Origin: Draconibacterium orientale
Lineage (GTDB): Bacteria > Bacteroidota > Bacteroidia > Bacteroidales > Prolixibacteraceae
Length of the DNA stretch: 64,000 bases
Assembly (NCBI RefSeq): GCF_000626635.1
Contig: NZ_CP007451.1
Location: forward strand, 4,942,501-5,006,500
Direction of reading: 5' to 3'
Shown: piece by piece, positions 56,442-64,000 of the stretch
Position numbering within the stretch: the first letter of the stretch is position 1
Layout of the letters: every line of letters begins with the position of its first letter
Notes under the pieces: model-generated
What the model was told of the DNA's origin: nothing
What the model saw: the letters and a program-made list of their open reading frames with translations, nothing else
The model's database searches: none
Program-made: the position numbers and the translations under genes

Positions 56442-57497
56442 ATGAAAAAAAAGATACTCATAACTGGTGGTGCAGGGTTCATCGGCTCCCACGTAGTTCG
56501 TTTATTCGTAAACAACTACCCCAACTATGAAATTGTCAATCTTGATAAACTAACGTATGCCGGAAACCTGGCCAACCTGGCAGATGTAGAAGACAAACCC
56601 AATTACCGTTTTATAAAAGGTGATATTGTGGATGCGGCTTTTATACAAGAACTTTTTGAAACCGAACAGTTTGATGGTGTTATCCATCTTGCAGCTGAGA
56701 GTCATGTGGATCGTTCCATTGCCAACCCAACCGAATTTGTATTTACCAATGTAATCGGGACGGTAAACCTGCTAAATGCAGCTAAACACATTTGGAAGGA
56801 CAATAGGGAAGGCAAACGCTTTTACCATATCTCTACCGATGAAGTATACGGATCGTTGGGAAAAGAAGGCTTTTTCACCGAAGAGACCGGCTATGACCCG
56901 CATAGCCCCTACTCCGCATCAAAAGCCAGTTCCGATCATTTTGTCCGGGCCTACAACGATACCTTTGGTTTACCAACGGTGATTTCCAACTGCTCGAACA
57001 ACTATGGTTCGTTCCAGTTCCCGGAAAAGCTGATTCCACTATTTATTAATAACATCCGCAACAACAAAGCGCTGCCGGTTTATGGCAAAGGCGAAAACGT
57101 GCGCGACTGGCTGTGGGTGGTAGATCATGCCCGTGCCATTGATGTCATCTTCCATAAAGGCGAATTGGGCGAAACCTATAACATCGGAGGTTTTAACGAG
57201 TGGACCAACATCGACCTGATTAAAGTGATCTGCAAAAAAATGGATAAAAAGCTGGGGCGCGAAGCAGGCACATCAGAAAAACTAATCACCTACGTAAAAG
57301 ACCGCGCCGGCCACGATCTGCGTTACGCCATCGATGCTACCAAAATTAAAAACGAATTGGGATGGGAACCTTCACTTCAATTCGAAGAAGGTATTGAAAA
57401 GACTATTGACTGGTATCTGGCAAATGAAGAGTGGATGAATAATGTAACTTCGGGGGATTATCTAAAATACTACGAAGCCCAATACCAGGAACGATAA
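56442..57497 (+). CDS. rfbB: dTDP-glucose 4,6-dehydratase
   Basis: Second step of dTDP-rhamnose and other 6-deoxysugar pathways. 351 residues, SDR fold. TGGAGFIGSHVV, HLAAESHVDRSI, STDEVYG with the catalytic Asp-Glu pair, and YSASKASSDH giving YxxxK. Confidence 0.97.
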   Translation: MKKKILITGGAGFIGSHVVRLFVNNYPNYEIVNLDKLTYAGNLANLADVEDKPNYRFIKGDIVDAAFIQELFETEQFDGVIHLAAESHVDRSIANPTEFVFTNVIGTVNLLNAAKHIWKDNREGKRFYHISTDEVYGSLGKEGFFTEETGYDPHSPYSASKASSDHFVRAYNDTFGLPTVISNCSNNYGSFQFPEKLIPLFINNIRNNKALPVYGKGENVRDWLWVVDHARAIDVIFHKGELGETYNIGGFNEWTNIDLIKVICKKMDKKLGREAGTSEKLITYVKDRAGHDLRYAIDATKIKNELGWEPSLQFEEGIEKTIDWYLANEEWMNNVTSGDYLKYYEAQYQER

Positions 57498-57709
57498 ATA
57501 AACTGTGAATTTCCCCTCCTTCCAGGAGGGGTGGCAGTGTAAGTAAATATAATTTTGAAATAAATTAGTTGCCAACGCTGACGGGGTGGTGTCTATGATA
57601 TGCAAATTGACCACCTCACCAACTTCGTTGGTTCCCTCCTCCTCAAAAAGGAGGAGAAACATTCTTATTCCAAATCAACTCACAATATCAATACTAAAAG
57701 TCTAACTAT
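57498..57709. repeat. CCTCC/GGAGG hairpin repeats between rfbB and rfbA
   Basis: TTCCCCTCCTTCCAGGAGGG + GTGGC at 57511-57535 and, inverted, GACCACCTCACCAACTTCG to CCTCCTCAAAAAGGAGGAG at 57608-57656. Same family as the elements flanking the DUF559 gene. No gene. Confidence 0.75.
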
Positions 57710-58582
57710 ATGAAAGGAATAATTCTAGCCGGAGGTTCCGGTTCACGCCTACACCCCATTACCCTGGGAACTTCAAAACAGTTGTTACCGGTTTACGATA
57801 AACCCATGATCTATTACCCGCTGTCGGTACTCATGCTGGCAGGGATTAAAGATATTCTGATCATCACCACGCCGGATGACCAAAGCAACTTCATGAAGCT
57901 TTTGGGCGATGGCAGTCAATGGGGCATTAATTTGCAATACACCATACAACCTTCACCCGATGGATTGGCACAGGCCTTTATTCTGGGAAAGGAATTTATT
58001 GGCGATGATAATGTATGCCTGGTATTGGGCGATAATATTTTCTATGGCCATGGATTTACTTCGCTGTTAAAAAATGCAGTAACTGCGGTGGAAGAGGAAG
58101 GTAAAGCCTCTGTATTTGGTTACTACGTAAACGATCCGGAACGTTACGGGGTATGCACTTTCGATGGAGCCGGTAATGTTACCACCATCGAAGAAAAACC
58201 CGAACAGCCCAAATCAAATTATGCAGTAGTTGGTTTGTATTTTTATACCAATTCGGTTGTTCAGGTAGCCGAAACCATTCAACCTTCTGCCCGGGGCGAA
58301 CTGGAGATCACCACGGTAAACCAGGAATACCTTACACGCAACGAATTAAAAGTGGAACTGATGGGCCGGGGTTATGCCTGGCTCGATACCGGCACTCACG
58401 AATCGCTGATGGAAGCCAGTTCGTTTATTGAAACCATTGAAAAACGTACAGGTTTAAAGGTGGCCTGTCTGGAAGAAATTGCCTACCAACGCGGCTGGAT
58501 CACCAAAGAACAATTAATAGCTCAAGGTGAAAATTTAGCCAAAAACCAATATGGGCAGTATTTGTTGAGTTTGGTAAAATAA
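57710..58582 (+). CDS. rfbA: glucose-1-phosphate thymidylyltransferase
   Basis: Makes dTDP-glucose from dTTP and glucose-1-phosphate, 290 residues. [16 protein letters not shown] signature, then [17 protein letters not shown], and the [10 protein letters not shown] metal site. Confidence 0.97.
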   Translation: MKGIILAGGSGSRLHPITLGTSKQLLPVYDKPMIYYPLSVLMLAGIKDILIITTPDDQSNFMKLLGDGSQWGINLQYTIQPSPDGLAQAFILGKEFIGDDNVCLVLGDNIFYGHGFTSLLKNAVTAVEEEGKASVFGYYVNDPERYGVCTFDGAGNVTTIEEKPEQPKSNYAVVGLYFYTNSVVQVAETIQPSARGELEITTVNQEYLTRNELKVELMGRGYAWLDTGTHESLMEASSFIETIEKRTGLKVACLEEIAYQRGWITKEQLIAQGENLAKNQYGQYLLSLVK

Positions 58583-58593
58583 ACACGATTTTA

Positions 58594-58649
58594 AAGTTTC
58601 CCCTCCTTCGAGGAGGGGGGTACCGCGTTTACTGCGGTGGGGTGGTATA
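58594..58649 (+). repeat. left hairpin element flanking DUF559 gene
   Basis: TTTCCCCTCCTTCGAGGAGG, then TACCGCG...TGCGGTG, then GGGGTGGTAT: two hairpins and a closing block. Confidence 0.75.
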
Positions 58650-58682
58650 CAAAAGTTTGTGAAATTAACGTTAATCAAAAAA

Positions 58683-59045
58683 ATGGAGCTCCACAACCGC
58701 AAGTTCTATAAACCAATTCCAAAACATTTACGCAATAATTCAACAGCCGCTGAAGCTACTTTATGGCAAATGCTAAAGAAACGTCAGCTAAATGGATACA
58801 AATTCAGAAGACAACATTCTATTGGAAACTACATAGTTGATTTCTTTTGTTACGAACTAATACTCGCGATCGAATTAGACGGCGAGGTTCATGCCGATTT
58901 GAATAGTATTGCACGAGATAGTGAAAGGGATGAGCAATTGAATAATCTGGGAGTTACAGTTTTACATTATGAAAACCGTTGGGTATATGAGTACCCTGAG
59001 ATTATAAAACAGGATATTATTGATTTTGGTGAGAAAAAGAGTTAA
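58683..59045 (+). CDS. DUF559 (Vsr-like) endonuclease-domain protein
   Basis: 120-residue PD-(D/E)xK-like protein, starting at the ATG 58683 (MELHNRKFYKP). Typical blocks: AEATLWQMLKKRQLNGYKFR, RQHSIGNYIVDFFCYEL and LAIELDGEVH (catalytic Asp/Glu), then VLHYENRWVY. Function of the family is not settled; similarity to Vsr and to restriction nucleases suggests DNA cleavage. Framed by inverted copies of a hairpin repeat between rfbA and rfbC, unrelated to sugar synthesis. Confidence 0.88.
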   Translation: MELHNRKFYKPIPKHLRNNSTAAEATLWQMLKKRQLNGYKFRRQHSIGNYIVDFFCYELILAIELDGEVHADLNSIARDSERDEQLNNLGVTVLHYENRWVYEYPEIIKQDIIDFGEKKS

Positions 59046-59154
59046 AATGAAACGAGCATGTAAAAAATTACGTCCAAGAGGAATAGTAAAATACTTGCGA
59101 GTTCCATCCGTCAGCTGACGGACTGCTAAAAACAAACAATTTTAATAGTATGAA

Positions 59155-59209
59155 AGCAACCACCTCACCAACTTCGTTGGTCCCCTCCTCCTGACCAGGA
59201 GGAGAAACG
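59155..59209 (-). repeat. right hairpin element flanking DUF559 gene
   Basis: CCACCTCACCAACTTCGTTGG then TCCCCTCCTCCTGACCAGGA + GGAG. This is the same two-hairpin design as 58594-58649 in opposite orientation. Confidence 0.75.
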
Positions 59210-59234
59210 TTCTCAGAAAATCACATATAAAAAC

Positions 59235-59816
59235 ATGCAAGTAATAAATACAACAATCCCCGAAGTACTCATCTTCGAACCAAAAGTCTTTGGTGACAAC
59301 AGAGGGTACTTTATGGAGTCCTTCCGGCAAAAAGTAATAGAAGAACATATTGGTCAGGTGAACTTCGTACAAGACAACGAATCTTTTTCGCAATACGGGG
59401 TTTTAAGGGGATTACATTTCCAGCGTCCGCCACATACCCAGGGAAAACTGGTTCGTGTACTGCAGGGAGAGGTATTGGATGTTGCTGTGGATATCCGCTT
59501 GAATTCGCCTACATACGGGCAACATGTTCCAGTGAGGCTTTCAGCAGATAACAAACGTCAGCTTTGGATTCCCCGTGGATTTGCCCATGGTTTTGCCGTA
59601 CTTAGCCCAACGGCGCTTTTTAGTTACAAATGCGACAACTATTATGCGCCGGAATTCGATGGAGGTTTAATGTGGAATGACCCTGCAATTGGCATCGACT
59701 GGCAAATACCGGACAAAGACATTCAGTTATCAGAAAAAGATACACAACATCCCTTGATAAAAGATATCAGTGATTTTGAATATGCCGTATTTTCGAGAGA
59801 AAATGTTTACCGATAA
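59235..59816 (+). CDS. rfbC: dTDP-4-dehydrorhamnose 3,5-epimerase
   Basis: Cupin epimerase of dTDP-L-rhamnose synthesis, 193 residues. FGDNRGYFMESF, VLRGLHFQRPPHTQGKLV with the catalytic histidine, and LWIPRGFAHGFAVLS. The next pathway gene, rfbD, is not in the window; an IS element lies 170 bp downstream. Confidence 0.96.
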   Translation: MQVINTTIPEVLIFEPKVFGDNRGYFMESFRQKVIEEHIGQVNFVQDNESFSQYGVLRGLHFQRPPHTQGKLVRVLQGEVLDVAVDIRLNSPTYGQHVPVRLSADNKRQLWIPRGFAHGFAVLSPTALFSYKCDNYYAPEFDGGLMWNDPAIGIDWQIPDKDIQLSEKDTQHPLIKDISDFEYAVFSRENVYR

Positions 59817-59984
59817 ACTCACTGCTTCACTCGCTGGCGCACATTTGTAATGTGTGCCTCAGCCTAAAAGGCTGACATATATATGTACCATAGTAGAGCA
59901 ATTAATTCTGCCGGAGAAAATGGCCTGTTGCATGTAAGGGTGATAAGATACTATTGTTTTCAGCAATGGCACGGATTGCAAATT
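59817..59984. repeat. two-hairpin REP-like element and IS target
   Basis: GGCGCACATTTGTAATGTGT + GCC at 59836-59858 and CAGCCTAAAAGGCTG at 59860-59874, as at 33.4 kb and 61.55 kb. A second palindrome arm (GGCACGGATTGCAAATT) at about 59968-59984 is split by the IS. Confidence 0.75.
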
Positions 59985-61359
59985 AGGAGTGTTCGGAAGA
60001 TTTTTTCTTGAAACTCAAGTGGTTTCAACATTTTTTTGATGTTGACCTTAATAACTTACTGGAATTTTGGGGTATAGCTTAAATTTTCAAATTTATTTTT
60101 GCCCTGTCACGAAGATTCATAGAATTGACAGGCAAACAATCAAAAATATCGATTACTGAACTGTTGTCATTGCTTCCAGATGAGGAACTCAATAAGATTG
60201 CCAGACGGACAAAGGTTAATTACTACGTAAAAGTATTAGATGGTAAAAGCATTTTTTGTTTAATACTTTATGCTTTGGTAGAATGTCAACGTAATAGCTT
60301 GCGTACAATGGAAGATATTTTTAATAGTGCCCAATTCAAATTTCTGTTTAACCTTGATACTACTCAAACTATTCGTCACAGTTCAATATCAGAGAGACTT
60401 AGTGTAATAAATATTGAGTTTTTCCAGCAAGCTTACGAATTAACTTACAACTATTTTAGTACTTATTACAGCCGTTTGCAGCGAGAACAGGTACGTTTGA
60501 TACGAGTTGATTCTTCGATGGTTGCCGAAGCAGCTAACAAACTTATAGAAGGCATGAACGTGGGGTGCAAAAAGGATGGAAAGAAACAAATAAAATTTAC
60601 CGTGGCATTTGATGGAGATTTGCCATGCATGACAAAAATATTTACAAACAGAAAGTGTCTTAGTGAAGACACAACTATTCCTCAGGTAGTATTTGATTAT
60701 GCCAGGAAGGATAAAAGTGCCATTTTTACATTTGACCGTGGAGTCGGTAAACGAGAAACATTCTGCAGGCTTTCACAACAGGGAACTTCTTTTGTGACAA
60801 GAATTAATCCCAAGGCAAAATATAAGCTGGTTCGCGAATTAGAAAATGGAAACAACAGACTTGTTGGCTCTCTTGAATTAATCAAAGAACTAGAGGTTCA
60901 ACTACCTAAAAACAGGAAAGAGCATTGGGTTTTCCCTGAAGAGACTTTTAGGTTAACAATTACGCGGCATCCGGAAGACGGTACAGAATATTGGTTTCTG
61001 ACCAACTTATTTGAAATTGGCGTTGAAGAGGTTCTGCAATATTACAAGAAACGTTGGGACATTGAAGTCTTTTTCAGGTTTCTGAAACAAGAATTAAATT
61101 TTAGCCACATCACCTCAACCAATCCTAACGGGATAGCAGTAATGATGTATATGACCATGATTACCGCAATGATGGTGTTGATATATAAAAAACTCAACAA
61201 TATTGGCTACAAAACAGCTGTTAGAAGAATCTCGTTAGAACTTAATGAGTTAATTATAAAAATGATAGTAAAGCACTGTGGTGGAGATCCGAGTTTAGTT
61301 TTTCGCTGAATTAGGCTTTTTGAAAATCGTGTGCCTTATGGATTCTTCCGAACACTCCT
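59985..61359 (+). mobile_element. IS4-family insertion sequence, complete
   Basis: Perfect 16-bp terminal inverted repeats AGGAGTGTTCGGAAGA at 59985-60000 and 61344-61359. 4-bp target duplication AATT at 59981-59984 and 61360-61363. Length 1375 bp. The insertion sits in the centre of a palindrome. Confidence 0.92.
60125..61309 (+). CDS. IS4-family transposase
   Basis: DDE transposase of about 394 residues. D in IRVDSSMVAE, D in FTFDRGVGKRE, and the glutamate in YYKKRWDIEVFFRFLKQEL. No ATG fits the start; a TTG at 60125 lies 23 bp after a TATTTTTG box (60094-60101). Differs clearly from the 10.7-kb transposase, so the two IS are separate acquisitions. Confidence 0.92.
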   Translation: MTGKQSKISITELLSLLPDEELNKIARRTKVNYYVKVLDGKSIFCLILYALVECQRNSLRTMEDIFNSAQFKFLFNLDTTQTIRHSSISERLSVINIEFFQQAYELTYNYFSTYYSRLQREQVRLIRVDSSMVAEAANKLIEGMNVGCKKDGKKQIKFTVAFDGDLPCMTKIFTNRKCLSEDTTIPQVVFDYARKDKSAIFTFDRGVGKRETFCRLSQQGTSFVTRINPKAKYKLVRELENGNNRLVGSLELIKELEVQLPKNRKEHWVFPEETFRLTITRHPEDGTEYWFLTNLFEIGVEEVLQYYKKRWDIEVFFRFLKQELNFSHITSTNPNGIAVMMYMTMITAMMVLIYKKLNNIGYKTAVRRISLELNELIIKMIVKHCGGDPSLVFR

Positions 61360-61363
61360 AATT

Positions 61364-61942
61364 GCAAATCCGTGCCAGCGAAGTTGCTTTTGAAGGGAAA
61401 AAGGTTTTTCCTGGCACAAGCAACCTTCAAGTGTTTACAAAACTTTGAAGGTTTAAAAACAAAAAGGGGCAACGCCCCGACAAATAACAGCGTAGTCCGT
61501 AAGGGCTACAATTAAATCATTACCAAATCATCACTGCTTCCGCTCTTGATGGCGCACATTTGTAATGTGTCCTTTTTGCTCACCTAAGAACAACAGCAAA
61601 CTTTGGAAAAAGTCTCTTAAACAATCAACAGTAAGCAATAAGGTTAATAAGGTTATTTACGATGATGATTGCCACCAACTACTAAGGTTACTTTTGGAGG
61701 GAATAAGGTTTTTCCTGGCACAAACCAACCTTCAGGCGTTTCTAAAACCTTGAAGGTTTAAAAATAAAAAGGGGCAAATACATATAACCACAGTAGCTAA
61801 ATAACAATTAGAATAATAATGTTTAACTTTGGTAATAATTTCAAGAATATGAAACGACCATGACGAAGATTAGCCACAAACAAGTATAATTAAAATCATG
61901 GGAGTTCCATCGAATACGAACGAAATAAACAATTTTAATGAG
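61364..61942. repeat. intergenic repeats before hepT/mntA pair
   Basis: No gene. Right arm of the IS-split palindrome at 61364-61377. Two copies of an AAGGTTTTTCCTGGCACAA ... CAACCTTCAA/CTTGAAGGTTTAAA element (61383-61455 and 61640-61765). TGGCGCACATTTGTAATGTG at about 61551. Confidence 0.7.
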
Positions 61943-62239
61943 ATGAAAACCCGGCAACAATATTGTAAATTATTACTCGATTTTAAACAAAATAGAGGAC
62001 AGGCCTATGGCATCTTAAAATTGGGTATTTTTGGGTCGGTGGCCAGAAAAGAACAGCATAAAAATAGCGACATTGACATCTATTACGAAGGCGCTGTTTT
62101 AAGTTTACTACAAACAGCTGCACTAAAAGAAGAGCTTGAAAAATTACTTGAGACCAGTGTAGATATAGTCCGTTTTCGAAAATCGATGAACAAACTATTA
62201 AAAAAAAGAATAGAAAAAGAAGGACTTTATGTGGGATAA
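61943..62239 (+). CDS. mntA: MntA-like minimal nucleotidyltransferase antitoxin
   Basis: 98-residue nucleotidyltransferase, starting MKTRQQYCKL. Core GIFGSVARKEQHKNSDIDI with G31-S32 and D43/D45. In characterised MntA/HepT pairs this enzyme adds AMP to a tyrosine of HepT and blocks its RNase activity. Overlaps the HEPN gene by 11 bp. A start at 61898 is possible but reads through repeat-like leader DNA. Confidence 0.88.
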   Translation: MKTRQQYCKLLLDFKQNRGQAYGILKLGIFGSVARKEQHKNSDIDIYYEGAVLSLLQTAALKEELEKLLETSVDIVRFRKSMNKLLKKRIEKEGLYVG

Positions 62240-62600
62240 GGAACTGGTTAACGACCTCATAGAATTAATTATCGAGAATCTGGATACCGTAAAAGACAGA
62301 ACCAAAGATATTTATTGCGCAGATGATTTTTCTTCAAACGAACAAGGGATGATTCTGCTTGACAGTACCTGTATGAAACTTGCCGCAATTGGGGAAAGCA
62401 TAAAAAGTCTGGACAAAATATCGAACAAGCAATTACTATCTAACTACCCCGAAGTTCCCTGGAAACAAGTTATGGGAATGCGCGATATAATAGTACACCA
62501 CTATTTTGATATTGATGCCGAAGTAATTCTAAAAACCATAAAGGAAGATGTTCCTTTTTTAATAAAAACACTCAGAAAAATCTATAAAGAATTAGAATAA
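62229..62600 (+). CDS. hepT: HepT-like HEPN ribonuclease toxin (DUF86)
   Basis: 123-residue helical HEPN protein. The R-x4-H active site is RDIIVH (R85, H90), and the Y92 that follows (HHY) fits the tyrosine modified by MntA. LAAIGESIKSL is the other family block. Together with mntA it forms a type VII toxin-antitoxin module. Confidence 0.9.
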   Translation: MWDKELVNDLIELIIENLDTVKDRTKDIYCADDFSSNEQGMILLDSTCMKLAAIGESIKSLDKISNKQLLSNYPEVPWKQVMGMRDIIVHHYFDIDAEVILKTIKEDVPFLIKTLRKIYKELE

Positions 62601-63116
62601 TTCCACCCCGCTGCCGCACCCCAAAAGTTTCGGGGCTTTCGAGTGATTTAGCCACATAGCCAACAATATTGCAATGCAACCAACAAACCTTCAAGCGTTT
62701 ACAAAACCTTGAAGCGTTTAAAAGACACAACCAGCTCCGCAAAAAAACACAAAAGCAGGGTAAAAAAAGTAGATTTAAGTGTTTTCGAGAACAAAAATAA
62801 ACCGGTGCAGCTGAGAAAATAAAAAACAGCGGTGATGACGAAAGTCCCCTGCAGCTGAAAAAATTATTTCCTGCTGAGGTGAAAAAATCATCAGCGCAGA
62901 AGATTTTCTTTTGTTCTAGCAGAAAACCAAAAAAAAGTGAAAAATAAGCGTAGAAAAAGAGTTAAAACAAAGTTTAGATTATTATTGGGGGAAGATATGT
63001 TGTAAAGTATTGTTTAAAGTCTCGGAGTTTTGTAGCTTGCCCCTGTTTACTGGAAGTAAAACAACAAAGGCCCGGCAGGTGCTGGAACACGCTGCCGAAC
63101 CCGATGGGCTTAAGAA
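62601..63116. other. intergenic region between hepT and HU gene
   Basis: No gene. A variant CCGCTGCCGCACCCC palindrome at 62609-62638, a CAACCTTCAAGCGTTT/CTTGAAGCGTTT element at 62684-62722, and a GCAGCTGA word pair near 62.8 kb. The HU terminator-like hairpin is at 63067-63112. Confidence 0.55.
63067..63112 (-). terminator. terminator-like hairpin after HU gene
   Basis: On the minus strand CGGCAGCGTG/CACCTGCCG form an imperfect stem, followed by CCTTTGTTGTTTT. Confidence 0.5.
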
Positions 63117-63497
63117 TTAGCTTGCAATGGTGTAGTCTAACATCCGCAATTTTTTCTTAAGCTCTTTTGTTGGGCGATACTGGATCTTTGCACCACGAAC
63201 CATCGTTACCGAAAGATCGTCAACACTATCCACGCCTTCGCTGCTAACAGCGGCACAAAAGCTTCCCAGTTCACCCAGGGCAACAATGTCGCCATTTAAC
63301 AACTGTTCAGGAATAATGTCCATAAGTGCAACCAAAACCCCGTGTACATCTGATCGCCTGAGCGAACAACGCTGAGATACCTTAGTAGCCAGGGCATCAA
63401 TTTCAACTCGCTCCTCATGAACTAAAGAAGCATAAAACTTAGGATCCTCTTCCGGAGCCTGTGGATTCCGCTTGGGAATCCCTTTCAATTTTGCCAT
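63117..63497 (-). CDS. HU-family (HU-like) DNA-binding protein
   Basis: 126-residue variant histone-like protein. An N-terminal basic tail (MAKLKGIPKRNPQAP) precedes an HU fold with LRRSDVHGVLVALMDIIPEQL, LLNGDIVALGELGSF (matches the HU saddle) and a C-terminal VRGAKIQYRPTKELKKKL arm. Bacteroidota often carry such long HU paralogues near capsule loci. Probably a nucleoid or regulatory protein. Confidence 0.88.
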   Translation of the reverse strand: MAKLKGIPKRNPQAPEEDPKFYASLVHEERVEIDALATKVSQRCSLRRSDVHGVLVALMDIIPEQLLNGDIVALGELGSFCAAVSSEGVDSVDDLSVTMVRGAKIQYRPTKELKKKLRMLDYTIAS

Positions 63498-63652
63498 TTA
63501 ATTATAATTTAAATTAATACTAAGACCGGATAATGGCTAATCCAATCCGTTAATTATCACGTTATAAGCACTTGACTTACAATACAAAAATACCCACAAT
63601 AAACAACTTTTAACAATTATTTAACAAAATTCTATTAACGATAATGCGTGTT

Positions 63653-63776
63653 TTATTCACATCTTATAAAAAAACAACACGATTCCACAAATAGCCAAAC
63701 ACTTGTTATACAGGCATTACAAATCAAACTTTAACTAAAAACCAGCAGCTTATTCACAAGTAATAACTTATCCACA
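63653..63776 (+). other. cluster of three DnaA-box-like sites
   Basis: TTATTCACA at 63653-63661 and 63750-63758, TTATCCACA at 63768-63776, all on the same strand in AT-rich DNA (TTAACAATTATTTAACAAAA nearby). The region 63498-64000 has no gene. Confidence 0.45.
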
Positions 63777-63817
63777 ATTGACTGTGAGTCCTAAAACCCG
63801 CTGATGGCAAGGGTTTC

Positions 63818-63935
63818 CCTGCTTCCGCGCAAATCCTTTCACTTGTTGATAAAACAGGCCAGCATAGCTATAAGTCCCCGCTGCCGCGCGAATCCTTTCG
63901 CGTGGTGATAAAACAAGCCAGCATCTATAGTTCCT
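63818..63935. repeat. two REP copies of the RAYT family
   Basis: Degenerate copy at about 63828-63848 and full copy (CCGCTGCCGCGCGAATCC + TTTCGCGTGGT) at 63878-63906. Both are followed by GATAAAACA(A/G)GCCAGCAT. Same sequence as upstream of the RAYT gene 8.6 kb away. Confidence 0.85.
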
Positions 63936-63940
63936 ACAAC

Positions 63941-63969
63941 CTTTTCCAAAGTTCCAAACTTTGGAAAAG
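63941..63969. terminator. perfect 11-bp palindromic hairpin
   Basis: CTTTTCCAAAG (63941-63951) and CTTTGGAAAAG (63959-63969) around a 7-base loop. Could be a terminator for a gene beyond the window; only short T/A runs flank it. Confidence 0.5.
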
Positions 63970-64000
63970 ATAGATGAAACATTTATTAAGCAACCAATAA

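Noticed and set aside
61565-61753. 62-residue open frame before hepT/mntA
   Set aside because: Made of AAGGTT repeat DNA; a reading frame by chance.
63498-64000. Confident chromosomal origin call
   Set aside because: Three DnaA-box matches alone are not enough without skew, dnaA location or coverage data; kept only as a finding.
1-64000. tRNA or rRNA genes
   Set aside because: No T-loop (GGTTCGAnTCC-type) with acceptor pairing and no rRNA-like conserved blocks were recognised by eye; a dedicated search could still find one.

Overview
The window comes from a member of the Bacteroidota, most likely a marine or sediment lineage of Bacteroidales/Marinilabiliales. The evidence is the TAnnTTTG -7 promoter boxes upstream of many genes, the lack of Shine-Dalgarno sequences, an ATP-type PEP carboxykinase, an FtsK-LolA gene pair, and a polysaccharide locus headed by a NusG-like (UpxY-type) antiterminator. 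Genus or species cannot be read from the sequence. No tRNA, rRNA or CRISPR array was seen.

Layout. 0-9.96 kb is housekeeping: ClC channel, a frameshifted SDR epimerase, a FUSC-type membrane protein, pckA, xerD, aroQ and pyk. 10.0-12.8 kb is accessory DNA with an IS4-family element, bounded by two near-identical terminators. 12.8-21.0 kb holds lolA and ftsK (minus strand), carbamate kinase and ornithine carbamoyltransferase separated by unusual low-complexity word arrays, and a PAP2 phosphatase. From 21.4 to about 59.8 kb lies a large exopolysaccharide/capsule locus: antiterminator, HAD phosphatase, Wza-type lipoprotein, Wzc-type tyrosine kinase, a winged-helix regulator, a large SLBB export protein, ugd, wzz, wbpB/wbpA/wbpP-type genes, Wzx, Wzy, glycosyltransferases, an ATP-grasp ligase next to a CapA-type phosphatase, capEFG (UDP-L-FucNAc pathway), a sugar cupin, and rfbB, rfbA, rfbC. 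59.9-64 kb holds a second IS4-family element, a HepT/MntA pair, an HU-like protein and a cluster of DnaA-box-like sites.

The locus has the parts for a Wzx/Wzy-dependent polymer rich in acidic and amino sugars (GlcA, GlcNAcA/GalNAcA, L-FucNAc, probably a 6-deoxyhexose). No initiating sugar-phosphate transferase and no rfbD lie in the window. The locus is heavily remodelled. Paralogous 3' remnants follow wzz and wbpP. Nested GIY-YIG and rfbB fragments lie beside a REP-associated transposase. Three nucleotidyltransferase-containing toxin-antitoxin-like modules and one VapC-like module occur in the accessory parts. Five tandem 246-bp repeats and a ~490-bp duplicated block flank the regulator/SLBB segment. 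Three sugar/export genes (ugd, wzz, wbpA) appear to carry intergenic repeat words in frame.

At least nine of about eleven apparent frameshifts are explained by one missing A in an A-run, which points to sequencing error or to decay/slippage at A tracts. The most interesting unexplained signals are a conserved promoter-plus-leader module found twice in the locus, a DUF559 nuclease gene framed by inverted copies of a hairpin repeat, and the repeat invasion of coding genes.
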